DNA from: Bacillota bacterium
Lineage (GTDB): Bacteria > Bacillota > GCA-003054495 > Carboxydocellales > JAJZTU01
Direction of reading: 5' to 3'
DNA: 21,784 nt
NCBI GenBank assembly: GCA_021848765.1
Contig: JAJZTU010000017.1
Coordinates: 1 to 21,784, forward strand
The notes under the pieces were generated by a model, which saw only the letters and a list, made by a program, of their open reading frames with translations, was not told the DNA's origin and ran no database searches. Below, piece by piece: positions 13,890 to 21,784 of this stretch (within the stretch, counting starts at the first letter, position 1; each line of letters starts with the position of its first letter). The translations under genes and the position numbers were made by a program.

Positions 13890-14825
13890 TTAGCTAAAAA
13901 AGCGGATCATTTTGGTTAAAAACCCGCGAACTCCAGCCGGGGGTTCCTGGATGCCCGAATTATTATTGAGCAACTGGGATGCCAAGCGTTCCAGACATTG
14001 AGCCGCATTGGATTTAGGGTATTTTAAGAAAAAAGGTTCTTGTGTTTTAACAGCTTTAGATACACTGGGGTCATCCAGAACATAGCCCAGGGTGGCCACC
14101 GGGAACTGTAAGAATTTCTGGGCCACCACCGTGAACTTGTTGGCTGTTTCATTGGCCTCTTCTGCGTTTTCCACCCGGTTTACTACAAGATGGACTTTGC
14201 TTTCCGGTTTTTGCTTATACAGCGTTTTCACCAGTCCGTAAGCATCGGTCATTGCAGTGGGCTCCGGAGTGCAAATGACTATTACTTCGTCAGCTGCCAA
14301 TACAAAGCTCATCACATTTCTGGCTAAGCCCGCCCCGGTGTCGATGATGAGAATATCTGTCATTCCTTCCAACTCACTTAGGGAATTGATGAATTTCTGC
14401 ACTCTTTTCCTGGACAAATTGGCCAGTTCCTGCATTCCCGACCCACCGGCGAGGACCTGTAAACCGTTTGGCCCTAAACTGATAATGTCTTTAATGTTCT
14501 TTTCCCCGTTAATGAGATGAGACAGGTTGTGCTCAGTTTTCAGGCCTAAGACCACATCCACATTAGCCAAGCCCAGGTCGGCATCCAGAACCATCACTCT
14601 CTGACCCAGTTTCATTAAAGCCAGGGCAAGGTTGATAGTAAAATTGGTCTTACCTACCCCACCTTTTCCGCTGGTTACGGCAAAAATCCTGGTCTTGGCA
14701 GCAGCGGGCTGTTCTGCCAACTCATTTTCAGGTGAGGAACCGGAAAAGCCATTTTTGATATCTGCTTCTACCTGGGACTTGATTGCGCGAGCAAGAATTC
14801 TGAGTTTTTCTGCCTGGTCCCTCAT
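13890..14825 (-). CDS. flhG: MinD-type ATPase FlhG (YlxH)
   Basis: P-loop ATPase that controls number and position of flagella together with FlhF. The 311-residue protein begins MRDQAEKLR, the DQAxxLR activator motif that stimulates the FlhF GTPase. Next come the deviant Walker A SGKGGVGKT (52-60), VLDADLGLANVDVVLG (from about 79) and LIIDTGAGLARNVMSF (Walker B/switch II, about 160). A C-terminal amphipathic segment (GFLTKMIRFFS) fits membrane binding, as in the MinD/FlhG group. It starts 2 bases after the flhF stop. Confidence 0.96.
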   Translation of the reverse strand: MRDQAEKLRILARAIKSQVEADIKNGFSGSSPENELAEQPAAAKTRIFAVTSGKGGVGKTNFTINLALALMKLGQRVMVLDADLGLANVDVVLGLKTEHNLSHLINGEKNIKDIISLGPNGLQVLAGGSGMQELANLSRKRVQKFINSLSELEGMTDILIIDTGAGLARNVMSFVLAADEVIVICTPEPTAMTDAYGLVKTLYKQKPESKVHLVVNRVENAEEANETANKFTVVAQKFLQFPVATLGYVLDDPSVSKAVKTQEPFFLKYPKSNAAQCLERLASQLLNNNSGIQEPPAGVRGFLTKMIRFFS

Positions 14826-14827
14826 GG

Positions 14828-16000
14828 TTATCGCTCCCTCATCATCAGATTAGCAAGCTGGGCGCTGTTGGCTACTTCAATATCATCAGGGACGCTCTGG
14901 CCAACAGTAACATAAGACAGGGCCTTTTTGGACTTGCTAACCACATTGAGGATAGCGCCATAGGAAGATGTTTCGTCTAATTTGGTAAAAATCAATCTGG
15001 ACACTGACACATCACTATAACTTTCGACAATCTCCAGCAGATCCTTGGACTTGGTGGTAGAACTCAAGACCAGAAATATATCACTGGGGTTGGCAGCCTC
15101 CAAAAACCCTTTCAGTTCAGACATCTGCAGGCCATTCTTGTGACTGCGCCCCGCTGAGTCAATTAAGATCAAATCCTTGTCGGAATGCCGCTGGACCGCC
15201 TTTTTGAGTTCCTGGGGCGTATAGACTACATCCACCGGTACCCCGATAATATCTCCAAAGGTCTTCAGTTGTTCCACCGCTGCAATCCGGTAGGTGTCAG
15301 CCGTGATGAGGGCTACCTTGCGCTTATCCACAATGGAAAAGGTCGCAGCCAGTTTGGCAATTGTGGTAGTTTTCCCCACACCGGTAGGCCCCACCAGGGC
15401 AATAGTTTGCTTAGTTTTAGTTCCGGAGGTAAAGGTAATCGGCTTGGCCTTTTTGAGGATTTTTTCCAGGTTCTTCTGCAGTGTTGCACAGACCTTCTCT
15501 TCTTCACCCAGTTCTTCCGGAGTCAGATTAGTGTAAATAGCCTTGACCAGCTTTTTAGCCAACCGGTCATCAATATCGTTGGTCACCATGTTTTGGTAAT
15601 ATTTCTGCAGGATTGGCGGGTAACTGTCAATTTTCTGGGATAACTCAATTTGTTCCGACATTTTTTCCATGAGCGAGCGCATTTCGGCAAGTTCTCTCTG
15701 GACTGCCAGGTTTTCCGCTGCTTCCTGATTATCCTGTCCGGTGATTTCTGCACTCGTTGCAGCTACCGGCGCCGGGGTTAGATTATTTGTTTTCTCAGCC
15801 CTCTTTTCGTTGGCAGGCGCCTGGGTTAGCTTGTCTTCCACAGCGGCGGTTACTTCAACCATCTCCCTGGCAAACAGGCCAAGGAAGCCGCCTTCCTTGA
15901 ACTTCCTGGTGTGGATGATCACCGCTTCCTTGCCCATATCCAGTTTTACTTTAATCATGGCCTCCTGCATAGTAGGGGCAACAAACCGCTTCACCCGCAT
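14828..16000 (-). CDS. flhF: SRP-type GTPase FlhF
   Basis: Signal-recognition-particle-like GTPase that sets the site of flagellar assembly at the membrane. The 390-residue protein has the basic N-terminal B domain (MRVKRFVAPTMQEAM ...), a variable linker (about 55-125), an N domain (about 130-190) and the G domain with GPTGVGKTTTIAKLAA (204-219), TADTYRIAAVEQLKTFGDIIGVP (I-box region, about 233-255), DSAGRS (281-286; Ser in place of the commoner Thr) and TKLDE (339-343). The ATG shares its A with the last base of the flhA TAA stop (TAATG), so translation is coupled. Confidence 0.97.
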   Translation of the reverse strand: MRVKRFVAPTMQEAMIKVKLDMGKEAVIIHTRKFKEGGFLGLFAREMVEVTAAVEDKLTQAPANEKRAEKTNNLTPAPVAATSAEITGQDNQEAAENLAVQRELAEMRSLMEKMSEQIELSQKIDSYPPILQKYYQNMVTNDIDDRLAKKLVKAIYTNLTPEELGEEEKVCATLQKNLEKILKKAKPITFTSGTKTKQTIALVGPTGVGKTTTIAKLAATFSIVDKRKVALITADTYRIAAVEQLKTFGDIIGVPVDVVYTPQELKKAVQRHSDKDLILIDSAGRSHKNGLQMSELKGFLEAANPSDIFLVLSSTTKSKDLLEIVESYSDVSVSRLIFTKLDETSSYGAILNVVSKSKKALSYVTVGQSVPDDIEVANSAQLANLMMRER

Positions 16001-18054
16001 TATATACTCACCATCCCAACAGATTGAACTTGGAGGTTAGGGTCTAATTCATTGTACGAAAGGACTACCAGATTAGGCATGAACCTTTCAGTGAGGCGCT
16101 TGAAGAAGATTCTGACTACCGGGGCACACAGCACTATAGGCTGGTAGCCGAGATGCCCGGCCCTTTCCACTACCTGCTGAAGCTGCTGGTACAGTTCCTG
16201 GGCCTTTTGCGGGTCCAGGGCAAGGAAGGAACCATGCTCGGTCTGCTGGAGTGAATCCCGCAGGAGCTGCTCCACAGCCGGGTCCAGGGTGATGACATTA
16301 AGAGTCTCCTGGGAACCGTATTGTTTGCTGATTTGCCTGGCCAGGGCCTGGCGTACATACTCGGTAAGCATGTCCACATCCTTGGTCACTCTGGCATAAT
16401 CAGCCAGGGTTTCCAGGATGCTGACCAGGTCCCGGATGGATACCCGCTCCTTGAGGAGATTGGCCAGGATTTTCTGAACCTCGCCAATGCTCAATAAATC
16501 GGGTATCAACTCGTCCACCACAGCGGGGAAATTTTGCTTGATATTGTCAATCAAGGTCTTAACATCCTGGCGTCCAAGAATTTCATGGGCATGAGATTTT
16601 ATGACTTCCGTAAGGTGGGTGGCAATAACCGAAGGAGGGTCCACTACGGTATACCCTGCCATCTCGGCTGCCTCTTTTAAGTGGGCCGGTATCCATTTGG
16701 CCGGGAGGCCAAAGGCCGGTTCAACTGTATCGATTCCCTCAATGGTCTGATCCTCTAAACCGGAGCTCATCGCCAGGTAGTGGTCGACCATGAGAATCCC
16801 GTTGGCTACTTCTACTCCTTTGATCTTAATTACATAGCTGTTAGGCTTAAGCTGCATGTTATCCCGCATGCGAATCGGGGGCAGCACCAGGCCCATTTCC
16901 AGGGCACATTGGCGGCGAATCATGATTACCCGGTCCAGAAGGTCCCCGCCTTGGGAGGCATCTACCAGAGGAATAAGGGAATAGCCCATCTCCAATTCCA
17001 TAGCATCCACATGCAGCAGGGAGACTACATTCTCGGGTTTTCTGGTTTCTTCCACTTCCTTTTCCAGTTCCTGATTGACCTGCTGGGCTTCCTCCTGCTT
17101 TTTCCGGCGGGTAATGGAAAAAGCGGTTGCACCCAAAATACTTGCCAGCAGCAGCATGGGGACAGGGGGCATGCCCAAGGCAGCCAGCAGCGCCAACCCG
17201 CCGGCAGCAATAGCCAGGACCCTGGGATTGGCAAAGAGCTGGCCCACCATATCCTGGCCCAGATTGGTATCGGAGGCTGCTCTGGTAACAATTATACCTG
17301 TAGCTACTGAAATCAGCAGGGCGGGAATCTGGGCCACCAGCCCCTCACCTACTGTAAGGATGGTGTACTTCTGCAGGGCTTCCAGCGCCCCCATGTCCTT
17401 TTGGACCATTCCCACCACAAAACCGCCGATTACGTTAATCACAATAATGATAATCGCAGCAATGGCGTCTCCCTTCACGAACTTACTGGCGCCGTCCATG
17501 GCGCCATAGAAATCAGCTTCCTGCTGGATGGTCTTACGTCTTTCCTTGGCTTCCTGGTCATTGATGAGTCCGGCATTAAGGTCAGCATCAATACTCATTT
17601 GCTTACCGGGCATGGCATCCAAAGTGAAACGGGCAGCTACTTCAGAGACCCGCTCAGCGCCCTTGGTAATGACCAGAAACTGGATAACCACCAGAATTAA
17701 AAAGATAACAAATCCTACCGCCGGGTTTCCTCCCAGCACGAAATTACCAAAAGTCTCAATAATCTTTCCTGCCTCTCCGTTGAGGAGGATTAGCCGGGTG
17801 GACGATACGTTAAGGGACAACCGGAAGAGGGTCATAATCAGCAGCAAGGTGGGAAACACAGAAAACTCCAGGGTTTCCTTGTTATACATGGCCACCAGAA
17901 GCACTATCAGGGAAATACTGATATTGATGGTCAGCAGCACATCCAAGAGCCCCGGCGGAATAATGATGACCATAATGACCACCATAAAAATGACCGCTGC
18001 CGCAACTATAATATCACTATGCCGAAAGCCCTGTGAAACCAACGGTGTGGACAT
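16000..18054 (-). CDS. flhA: Flagellar type III export gate protein FlhA
   Basis: Largest integral membrane protein of the flagellar export gate. Its cytoplasmic ring docks chaperone–substrate complexes and passes them to the channel. The 684-residue length is normal. Several N-terminal membrane helices (from about residue 15) flank the family loop RVSEVAARFTLDAMPGKQMSID, followed by further helices to about 320. The C-terminal cytoplasmic half has VVDPPSVIATHLTEVIKSHAHEILGRQ and a final lobe ending LPL-type (VLCAPVVRIFFKRLTERFMPNLVVLSYNEL). AGGAGG precedes the ATG. It lies 14 bases after flhB. Confidence 0.98.
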   Translation of the reverse strand: MSTPLVSQGFRHSDIIVAAAVIFMVVIMVIIIPPGLLDVLLTINISISLIVLLVAMYNKETLEFSVFPTLLLIMTLFRLSLNVSSTRLILLNGEAGKIIETFGNFVLGGNPAVGFVIFLILVVIQFLVITKGAERVSEVAARFTLDAMPGKQMSIDADLNAGLINDQEAKERRKTIQQEADFYGAMDGASKFVKGDAIAAIIIIVINVIGGFVVGMVQKDMGALEALQKYTILTVGEGLVAQIPALLISVATGIIVTRAASDTNLGQDMVGQLFANPRVLAIAAGGLALLAALGMPPVPMLLLASILGATAFSITRRKKQEEAQQVNQELEKEVEETRKPENVVSLLHVDAMELEMGYSLIPLVDASQGGDLLDRVIMIRRQCALEMGLVLPPIRMRDNMQLKPNSYVIKIKGVEVANGILMVDHYLAMSSGLEDQTIEGIDTVEPAFGLPAKWIPAHLKEAAEMAGYTVVDPPSVIATHLTEVIKSHAHEILGRQDVKTLIDNIKQNFPAVVDELIPDLLSIGEVQKILANLLKERVSIRDLVSILETLADYARVTKDVDMLTEYVRQALARQISKQYGSQETLNVITLDPAVEQLLRDSLQQTEHGSFLALDPQKAQELYQQLQQVVERAGHLGYQPIVLCAPVVRIFFKRLTERFMPNLVVLSYNELDPNLQVQSVGMVSI

Positions 18055-18068
18055 GCTCTGCCTCCTAC

Positions 18069-19169
18069 TTACTTAATTTTTCCTTTAAGTCTATACACAA
18101 ACGCCAGGACCTCAGCCACTGCCTGGAACAACTCCGGGGGTACGCTGTCCCCAATTTCTGTGCCTTTATAGAGGGCCTGTGCCAGGGGCTTGTTCTCTAC
18201 CGTAACTACGCCATGCTCTTTGGCGATCTCCTTTATCTTCAAGGCCAGGTTGTCCTGCCCTTTGGCAACCACTTTGGGGGCTGCCATGGTTTCTCCGTCA
18301 TAGCGCAGGGCTACTGCAAAGTGGGTGGGGTTAGTTATCACCACATCAGCTTTGGGAATTTCCTGCATTATACGGCGCATGGACATCCGGTGCATTTTTT
18401 CGCGGATTTTGCTTTTAATCTGGGGGTTACCCTCAGTCTGTTTGTACTCTTCTTTAATTTCTTCCTTGCTCATCTTCAGGGATTTATTAAATTCCCACTG
18501 CTGGTATTTAAAATCAATGATTGCCAGAATCATCAGGAGTACCGCGCTCTGCAGCCCTATTTTGATGATTATTCCTCCCAGGAAGGCCCCGGAGGCCCGT
18601 AAATCCATATCCAGCATCTTGGGAAAGACATCAAAATTATCACGGATGATCCGGTAGACAACTATGCCCACCAGGGTTACCTTAAACAGGGACTTACCTA
18701 ACTCCACCAAAGACCGTGTGGAAAATAACCGTTTAAGGCCTTCAATTGGGTTAATCCTACTCAAATTGACACTAATTGCCTCAGTGGAGAACATCATCCC
18801 CACTTGCAGGTAGTTGGCCGCCATACCGGCTATCAGGGTGGTCCCCAGGAGAGGGAGTAATAGTTTTGCGCCGATTACGGTCATCTGTTGAAAAAGTGCT
18901 ATTATCGCGCCAATAGTCAGGTCCTCCCTGGACAGGGTACTAAGCATCAGCCTGGTATAGGCGACAATCTGACTGTACATAAAGGGGAAGAACCAACTTA
19001 AGGCGGCAAAACCGGTTAGCAGGACAAGAGCAGAATTAAATTCCTGGCTTTTGGCCACCTGCCCTTTGCTCCGTGCCTGCTGCCTTCGCCTGGGGGTGGC
19101 TTCTTCAGTTTTCTCCCCGGCAAACAGTTGAAGATTAAGGGGAATTATTTTGCGAGTATAGTCTTGCAT
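18069..19169 (-). CDS. flhB: Flagellar type III export gate/switch protein FlhB
   Basis: Membrane component of the export gate that switches substrate class from rod/hook to filament after self-cleavage. The N-terminus reads LQLFAGEKTEEATPRRRQQARSKGQVAKS in two adjoining stretches, a family hallmark; four membrane helices follow. The cytoplasmic C-terminal domain contains the cleavage site VVITNPTHFAVAL (cut between Asn280 and Pro281). The 366-residue form from the ATG at 19169 is used. A TTG at 19184 in the same frame would sit directly on the AAGGAG ribosome binding site, but the ATG spacing is long (15 bases), so the exact start is uncertain. Confidence 0.96.
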   Translation of the reverse strand: MQDYTRKIIPLNLQLFAGEKTEEATPRRRQQARSKGQVAKSQEFNSALVLLTGFAALSWFFPFMYSQIVAYTRLMLSTLSREDLTIGAIIALFQQMTVIGAKLLLPLLGTTLIAGMAANYLQVGMMFSTEAISVNLSRINPIEGLKRLFSTRSLVELGKSLFKVTLVGIVVYRIIRDNFDVFPKMLDMDLRASGAFLGGIIIKIGLQSAVLLMILAIIDFKYQQWEFNKSLKMSKEEIKEEYKQTEGNPQIKSKIREKMHRMSMRRIMQEIPKADVVITNPTHFAVALRYDGETMAAPKVVAKGQDNLALKIKEIAKEHGVVTVENKPLAQALYKGTEIGDSVPPELFQAVAEVLAFVYRLKGKIK

Positions 19170-19193
19170 AATTTGCCAACCCAACTCCTTCTC

Positions 19194-19976
19194 TTATCCA
19201 CCCATGACCTTCATAATCCGGATTAGGTCGGCAAAACTGTTATCAAACAGTATTTTCAGAATGAAAGCATACAGGGGCAGGGAAAGCAAAATCACCACCA
19301 AACCGGCTGCTATCTTTACCGGGAACCCGACAACAAAAATATTCATCTGGGGCACTGTCCTGGCGAGAATTCCCATGGCTACATCGGTGACTAAAAGTAC
19401 CCCAACCACCGGCAGGCTAATTTTGACGGCCGTAACCAGAGTTCCCCCAAAAACCTCCATGATTAGCTTAGTGAGAGAAGCATGGTAGGCGTAAGTCATC
19501 AGCGGTATGTATTGGTAACTCTTCAGCAAGGCGGCAAAAATATAATGGTGAGTATTAGTAACCAGCAAGATTAATAAGGCCAGAATATATTTGAAATTTC
19601 CCATTAACGGTAAAGAATTGCCAAACATGGGATCAATGACATTAACTATACTAAAACCCATCTGCATATCAATAGCCTGACCGGCTAGCATAACAGCATA
19701 AAAGATTAAGTGAGACACAAAGCCGATTGTCAATCCGACTACAACTTCCCCGGCCACCAGCAAAATGTAGGAAAACAGGTCATTAGGGGTCTGTACAGGC
19801 CCCACCCTGAGCACTGAAAAAACCATCAAAGCTACGATAGCGGACAAGCCTATCTTGAGTTGGGGAGGGATATTCCGGCTTCCCAGCACGGGGGCCAGCA
19901 TGAAAACTCCCAGGATGCGGGCCATCAGCAGGATAAAAATGTTAATCTGTTCAGCCGCAGCCACAAGCTGTTCCAA
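19194..19976 (-). CDS. fliR: Flagellar type III export gate protein FliR
   Basis: Integral membrane protein that forms the export channel with FliP and FliQ. The 260-residue protein is almost wholly hydrophobic, with about six membrane helices, and has the family blocks MARILGVFMLAPVLGSRNIPPQLKIGLS near the start and AGQAIDMQMGFSIVNVIDPMFG (GxxIDxQMGF signature). The ending LPLYAFILKILFDNSFADLIR is also typical. The start is a TTG at 19976 with AAGGGGG 7 bases upstream. fliQ lies 20 bases upstream and flhB 24 bases downstream. Confidence 0.97.
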   Translation of the reverse strand: MEQLVAAAEQINIFILLMARILGVFMLAPVLGSRNIPPQLKIGLSAIVALMVFSVLRVGPVQTPNDLFSYILLVAGEVVVGLTIGFVSHLIFYAVMLAGQAIDMQMGFSIVNVIDPMFGNSLPLMGNFKYILALLILLVTNTHHYIFAALLKSYQYIPLMTYAYHASLTKLIMEVFGGTLVTAVKISLPVVGVLLVTDVAMGILARTVPQMNIFVVGFPVKIAAGLVVILLSLPLYAFILKILFDNSFADLIRIMKVMGG

Positions 19977-19996
19977 GGTACAACCCCCTTAAAATC

Positions 19997-20266
19997 CTAC
20001 CTGCCAAGGGTGTGCAGCCCTCCCAGAATATTAGCAAGGTATGCCAGCAGAATATTGAGCATCCAGGGTCCAAAGAACACAATCGCTACCAGTACGGCCA
20101 CAATTTTGGGTACAAAGGCCAGAGTTGCTTCCTGGATTTGGGTTGTCGCCTGGAATATACTTACAATCAGGCCCACTAAGAGGCTTAGGCCCAGTACCGG
20201 TGCGGAAACCAGCAGTACGGTGAACAACGCTTCCCTGGCCAGATAAACTACAAAATCCTGGGTCAT
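19997..20266 (-). CDS. fliQ: Flagellar type III export gate protein FliQ
   Basis: Small export-channel subunit (about four copies stacked on FliP/FliR in known complexes). The 89-residue length is exactly that of the family. Two membrane helices are separated by the conserved loop SIFQATTQIQEATLAFVPKI, the FliQ/YscS signature with the Gln pair and F-x-P-K. AGGAGG precedes the ATG, and the gene lies between fliP and fliR as in nearly all flagellar operons. Confidence 0.98.
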   Translation of the reverse strand: MTQDFVVYLAREALFTVLLVSAPVLGLSLLVGLIVSIFQATTQIQEATLAFVPKIVAVLVAIVFFGPWMLNILLAYLANILGGLHTLGR

Positions 20267-20279
20267 TGCACTTATCCTC

Positions 20280-21071
20280 CTAGTTAAAACTTAAAATCAA
20301 GGATTGCACCACCAGATACCAGCCGTCTGCCAACACAAACAACAGTAGCTTAAAGGGCAGGGAGATCATCATCGGTGGCAGCATCATCATTCCCATTGCC
20401 ATAAGGGAACTGGCAACAATCATATCAATGACTACAAAAGGTATAAATAACAAAAAACCGATTTGAAAAGCAGTTTTCAATTCACTGATAGCAAAGGCAG
20501 GTATCAGCACAAAGGTCGGGATATCCCGGTAAGTCTTGGGACGTGGCGCTTTGGCCAGGTTTACAAAGAGCGCCAAATCCTTTTCTCTGGTTTGTTTGAA
20601 CATAAAGGTCCGGATAGGTTGGGCTGCTTTGTCCAGGGCTTCCTGCTGCTGGAGTTTACCGGCCAGGTAAGGCTGTAAGGCATCTTGATTAATTTGGTTC
20701 CAGGTAGGGGCCATAATGAAAAATGTAAGAAATAAGGACAGTCCGATTAATACCTGGTTAGGCGGCATTGTCTGGGTAGCCAGGGCATGGCGCAAAAAGG
20801 ACAAGACAATTATAATCCGGGTAAAGGATGTCATCATCACCAGGATGGCCGGAGCCAGGGACAGGATGGTCATCAAGAACAGGATTTGTAAACTGGTGGC
20901 CACATCCTGTGGGCTGTTGGAGGCCTCCATCCCGATTTTTACTGTAGGAAGCGGAATGGCTTGCGCTGCTTGGGCATCGCCGGTTAGCAACAGGCCCCCG
21001 GCCAAAATCACTCCGGCACCCCCCCCTATGGCAGCCAGAGTCTTCCACCGAAGCTTACTCAAGAGTATCAT
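20280..21071 (-). CDS. fliP: Flagellar type III export gate protein FliP
   Basis: Channel-forming subunit of the export gate. The product is 263 residues from the ATG at 21071; a TTG three codons on (21062) has a better spaced AAGG and is an alternative. A long open frame upstream overlaps fliO and is not used. The N-terminus has a cleavable signal peptide (LLLTGDAQAAQA end), as in other FliP proteins. Conserved blocks include SFTRIIIVLSFLRHALATQTMPPNQV, GLSLFLTFFIMAP and the C-terminal AFQIGFLLFIPFVVIDMIVASSLMAMGMMMLPP, which is the family signature. The signal peptide region is encoded by a run of eight G (21019-21026). The gene overlaps the end of fliO. Confidence 0.97.
   Translation of the reverse strand: MILLSKLRWKTLAAIGGGAGVILAGGLLLTGDAQAAQAIPLPTVKIGMEASNSPQDVATSLQILFLMTILSLAPAILVMMTSFTRIIIVLSFLRHALATQTMPPNQVLIGLSLFLTFFIMAPTWNQINQDALQPYLAGKLQQQEALDKAAQPIRTFMFKQTREKDLALFVNLAKAPRPKTYRDIPTFVLIPAFAISELKTAFQIGFLLFIPFVVIDMIVASSLMAMGMMMLPPMMISLPFKLLLFVLADGWYLVVQSLILSFN
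21019..21026 (-). repeat. G8 homopolymer inside the fliP signal-peptide codons
   Basis: Minus-strand GGG GGG GG(T) encodes three glycines about 16-18 residues into FliP. A change of one base in length would frameshift and abolish FliP. The tract is seen directly; slippage in this organism is inference. Confidence 0.85.
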
Positions 21072-21699
21072 CCTTCCCGTTCGCCTGGTGTACTTTACCT
21101 TGGGCGATTTCCTGAAGTTTAGAGATTTGTTGGCGAATATGGGAACTAAAGGGAAGTTGGTTTCCTTGAGGGCCGGTTCCCAGCACATCCCGGAAAATCC
21201 TGGCTCCGGCCTCTCCCCAGCCGGACTGTGGCTTCTTGGTTGCCTGGTTCTCACGCATTTCCCTGATAAGCTCCGGATCCGAGATTTCACCGATCACACT
21301 GATGTTGTGGTCGGTAACCCCCAGAGCGACCACCCGTCCTCCAATCTCGGCAATATAGATACCTTTGTTGGGGCCCAGGAAATATTGGTCATAAACTGAG
21401 ATGAAATCCCCACCGGGCTGCAGGGACAGTTTACGCGGAACCAACCTCAGGGTAACATAAGCCAACCCTGTAATAACTGCCAGGCTGAGCGCCATTTTTA
21501 ATAAATACCAACCCATACTGGGCAGTTCCACTTTCTCCTGGCTCTTCGGGATACCGGTATCAGCGGTATAGGGTCTGGACTCTATGCTGTTATCGGGACT
21601 TCCCCCAGGGGCCGCCTGGGCCACGGAACTGCCCAGAAGCAGTAAGGCCAAAAGCAGTAAGACTAACCCTACCCTGGAGGGAATGTGCTTGTTTGCCAC
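21055..21699 (-). CDS. fliO: Flagellar biosynthesis protein FliO (FliZ of B. subtilis)
   Basis: Membrane protein that helps assemble the FliP/FliQ/FliR core. The 214-residue protein has a signal peptide (LLLLALLLLGSSVAQA, cleaved around 29), a short periplasmic or external stretch, one membrane helix (about 62-84) and the cytoplasmic FliO domain (LSLQPGGDFISVYDQYFLGPNKGIYIAEIGGRVVALGVTDHNISVIGEI), typical of the family, with a charged tail. GTG start with AAAGGAGG 7 bases upstream. Located directly before fliP, as expected. Confidence 0.94.
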   Translation of the reverse strand: MANKHIPSRVGLVLLLLALLLLGSSVAQAAPGGSPDNSIESRPYTADTGIPKSQEKVELPSMGWYLLKMALSLAVITGLAYVTLRLVPRKLSLQPGGDFISVYDQYFLGPNKGIYIAEIGGRVVALGVTDHNISVIGEISDPELIREMRENQATKKPQSGWGEAGARIFRDVLGTGPQGNQLPFSSHIRQQISKLQEIAQGKVHQANGKDDTLE

Positions 21700-21740
21700 A
21701 ACAGACCCTCCTTTATTCTACCCGTACACTCAGTTGCTGT

Positions 21741-21784
21741 TTATTCCAGAGCCTTATGGACAGCTTCCAGGACCCGGTCAGGCT
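21741..21784 (-). CDS. cheY: C-terminal end of a CheY-type response regulator
   Basis: Only the last 13 codons lie in the window: PDRVLEAVHKALE and TAA. This matches the C-terminal helix of CheY, which follows the conserved Lys-Pro-Phe. Single receiver proteins of this kind occur exactly here, before fliO, in the B. subtilis order fliM–fliY–cheY–fliO. The identification rests on 13 residues plus position. Confidence 0.7.
   Translation of the reverse strand, partial: PDRVLEAVHKALE

Noticed and set aside
21072..21290. 73-codon upstream extension of fliP
   Set aside because: It lies inside fliO in another frame and would bury the FliP signal peptide in the middle of the protein.
20716..21399. 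Plus-strand open frame of 227 codons opposite fliP and fliO
   Set aside because: It is the complement of two conserved genes, with no family resemblance and no ribosome binding site of note.
1..21784. Mobile elements, CRISPR arrays, tRNA/rRNA genes, phage genes
   Set aside because: None seen: no repeated spacer pattern, no transposase or integrase motif, no cloverleaf region, and synteny is continuous with the known fla/che–rpsB–uppS order.

Overview
The window is a chromosomal segment of a motile, probably anaerobic, Gram-positive (Firmicutes/Bacillota) bacterium. Every supported gene lies on the minus strand, so genes are read from the right end of the window to the left. The order cheY–fliO–fliP–fliQ–fliR–flhB–flhA–flhF–flhG–(PilZ)–cheB–cheA–cheW–cheC–cheD–sigD–swrB-like–rpsB–tsf–pyrH–frr–uppS is that of the Bacillus subtilis fla/che operon and the translation/envelope genes after it. 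CheC and CheD also fit a Bacillus/Clostridia-type chemotaxis system. Moderate GC, a DUF342/FapA protein, a PilZ protein, and a PASTA plus 2[4Fe-4S] ferredoxin pair between frr and uppS suggest a Desulfotomaculum/Pelotomaculum-like Clostridia lineage. That lineage assignment is inference.

Right part (about 21784 down to 13890): the tail of cheY, the flagellar type III export gate (fliO, fliP, fliQ, fliR, flhB, flhA) and the flagellar placement pair flhF/flhG, packed with overlaps or gaps of a few bases. Middle part (about 13874 down to 7511): a small c-di-GMP-type PilZ protein, the chemotaxis core (cheB, cheA, cheW, cheC, cheD), an unassigned two-helix membrane protein, and the motility sigma factor sigD. 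Next (7447 down to 4229): fapA, a Gln-rich protein of unknown function, a SwrB-like membrane protein, and a membrane-anchored protein that keeps only the N-terminal type of domain of the MltG transglycosylase.

Left part (4228 down to 1): a clear housekeeping promoter and a long structured leader precede rpsB. rpsB and tsf are separated by a nested hairpin, and an intrinsic terminator follows tsf. pyrH and frr follow, then the PASTA protein and ferredoxin, which end at a second intrinsic terminator. The loop of that terminator coincides with the -35 box of a strong promoter for uppS, which runs off the left edge.

No tRNA, rRNA, CRISPR array, transposon, phage gene or attachment site was seen. 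No gene-free stretch exceeds 300 bases; the longest (2308–2542) holds the tsf terminator and the pyrH leader. The locus is largely a conserved one. The points worth a second look are the uncharacterised small proteins in the motility operon, two G8 tracts (one inside fliP, one serving as the sigD ribosome binding site), and the RNA structures around rpsB, tsf and uppS. I do not see a wholly new system.
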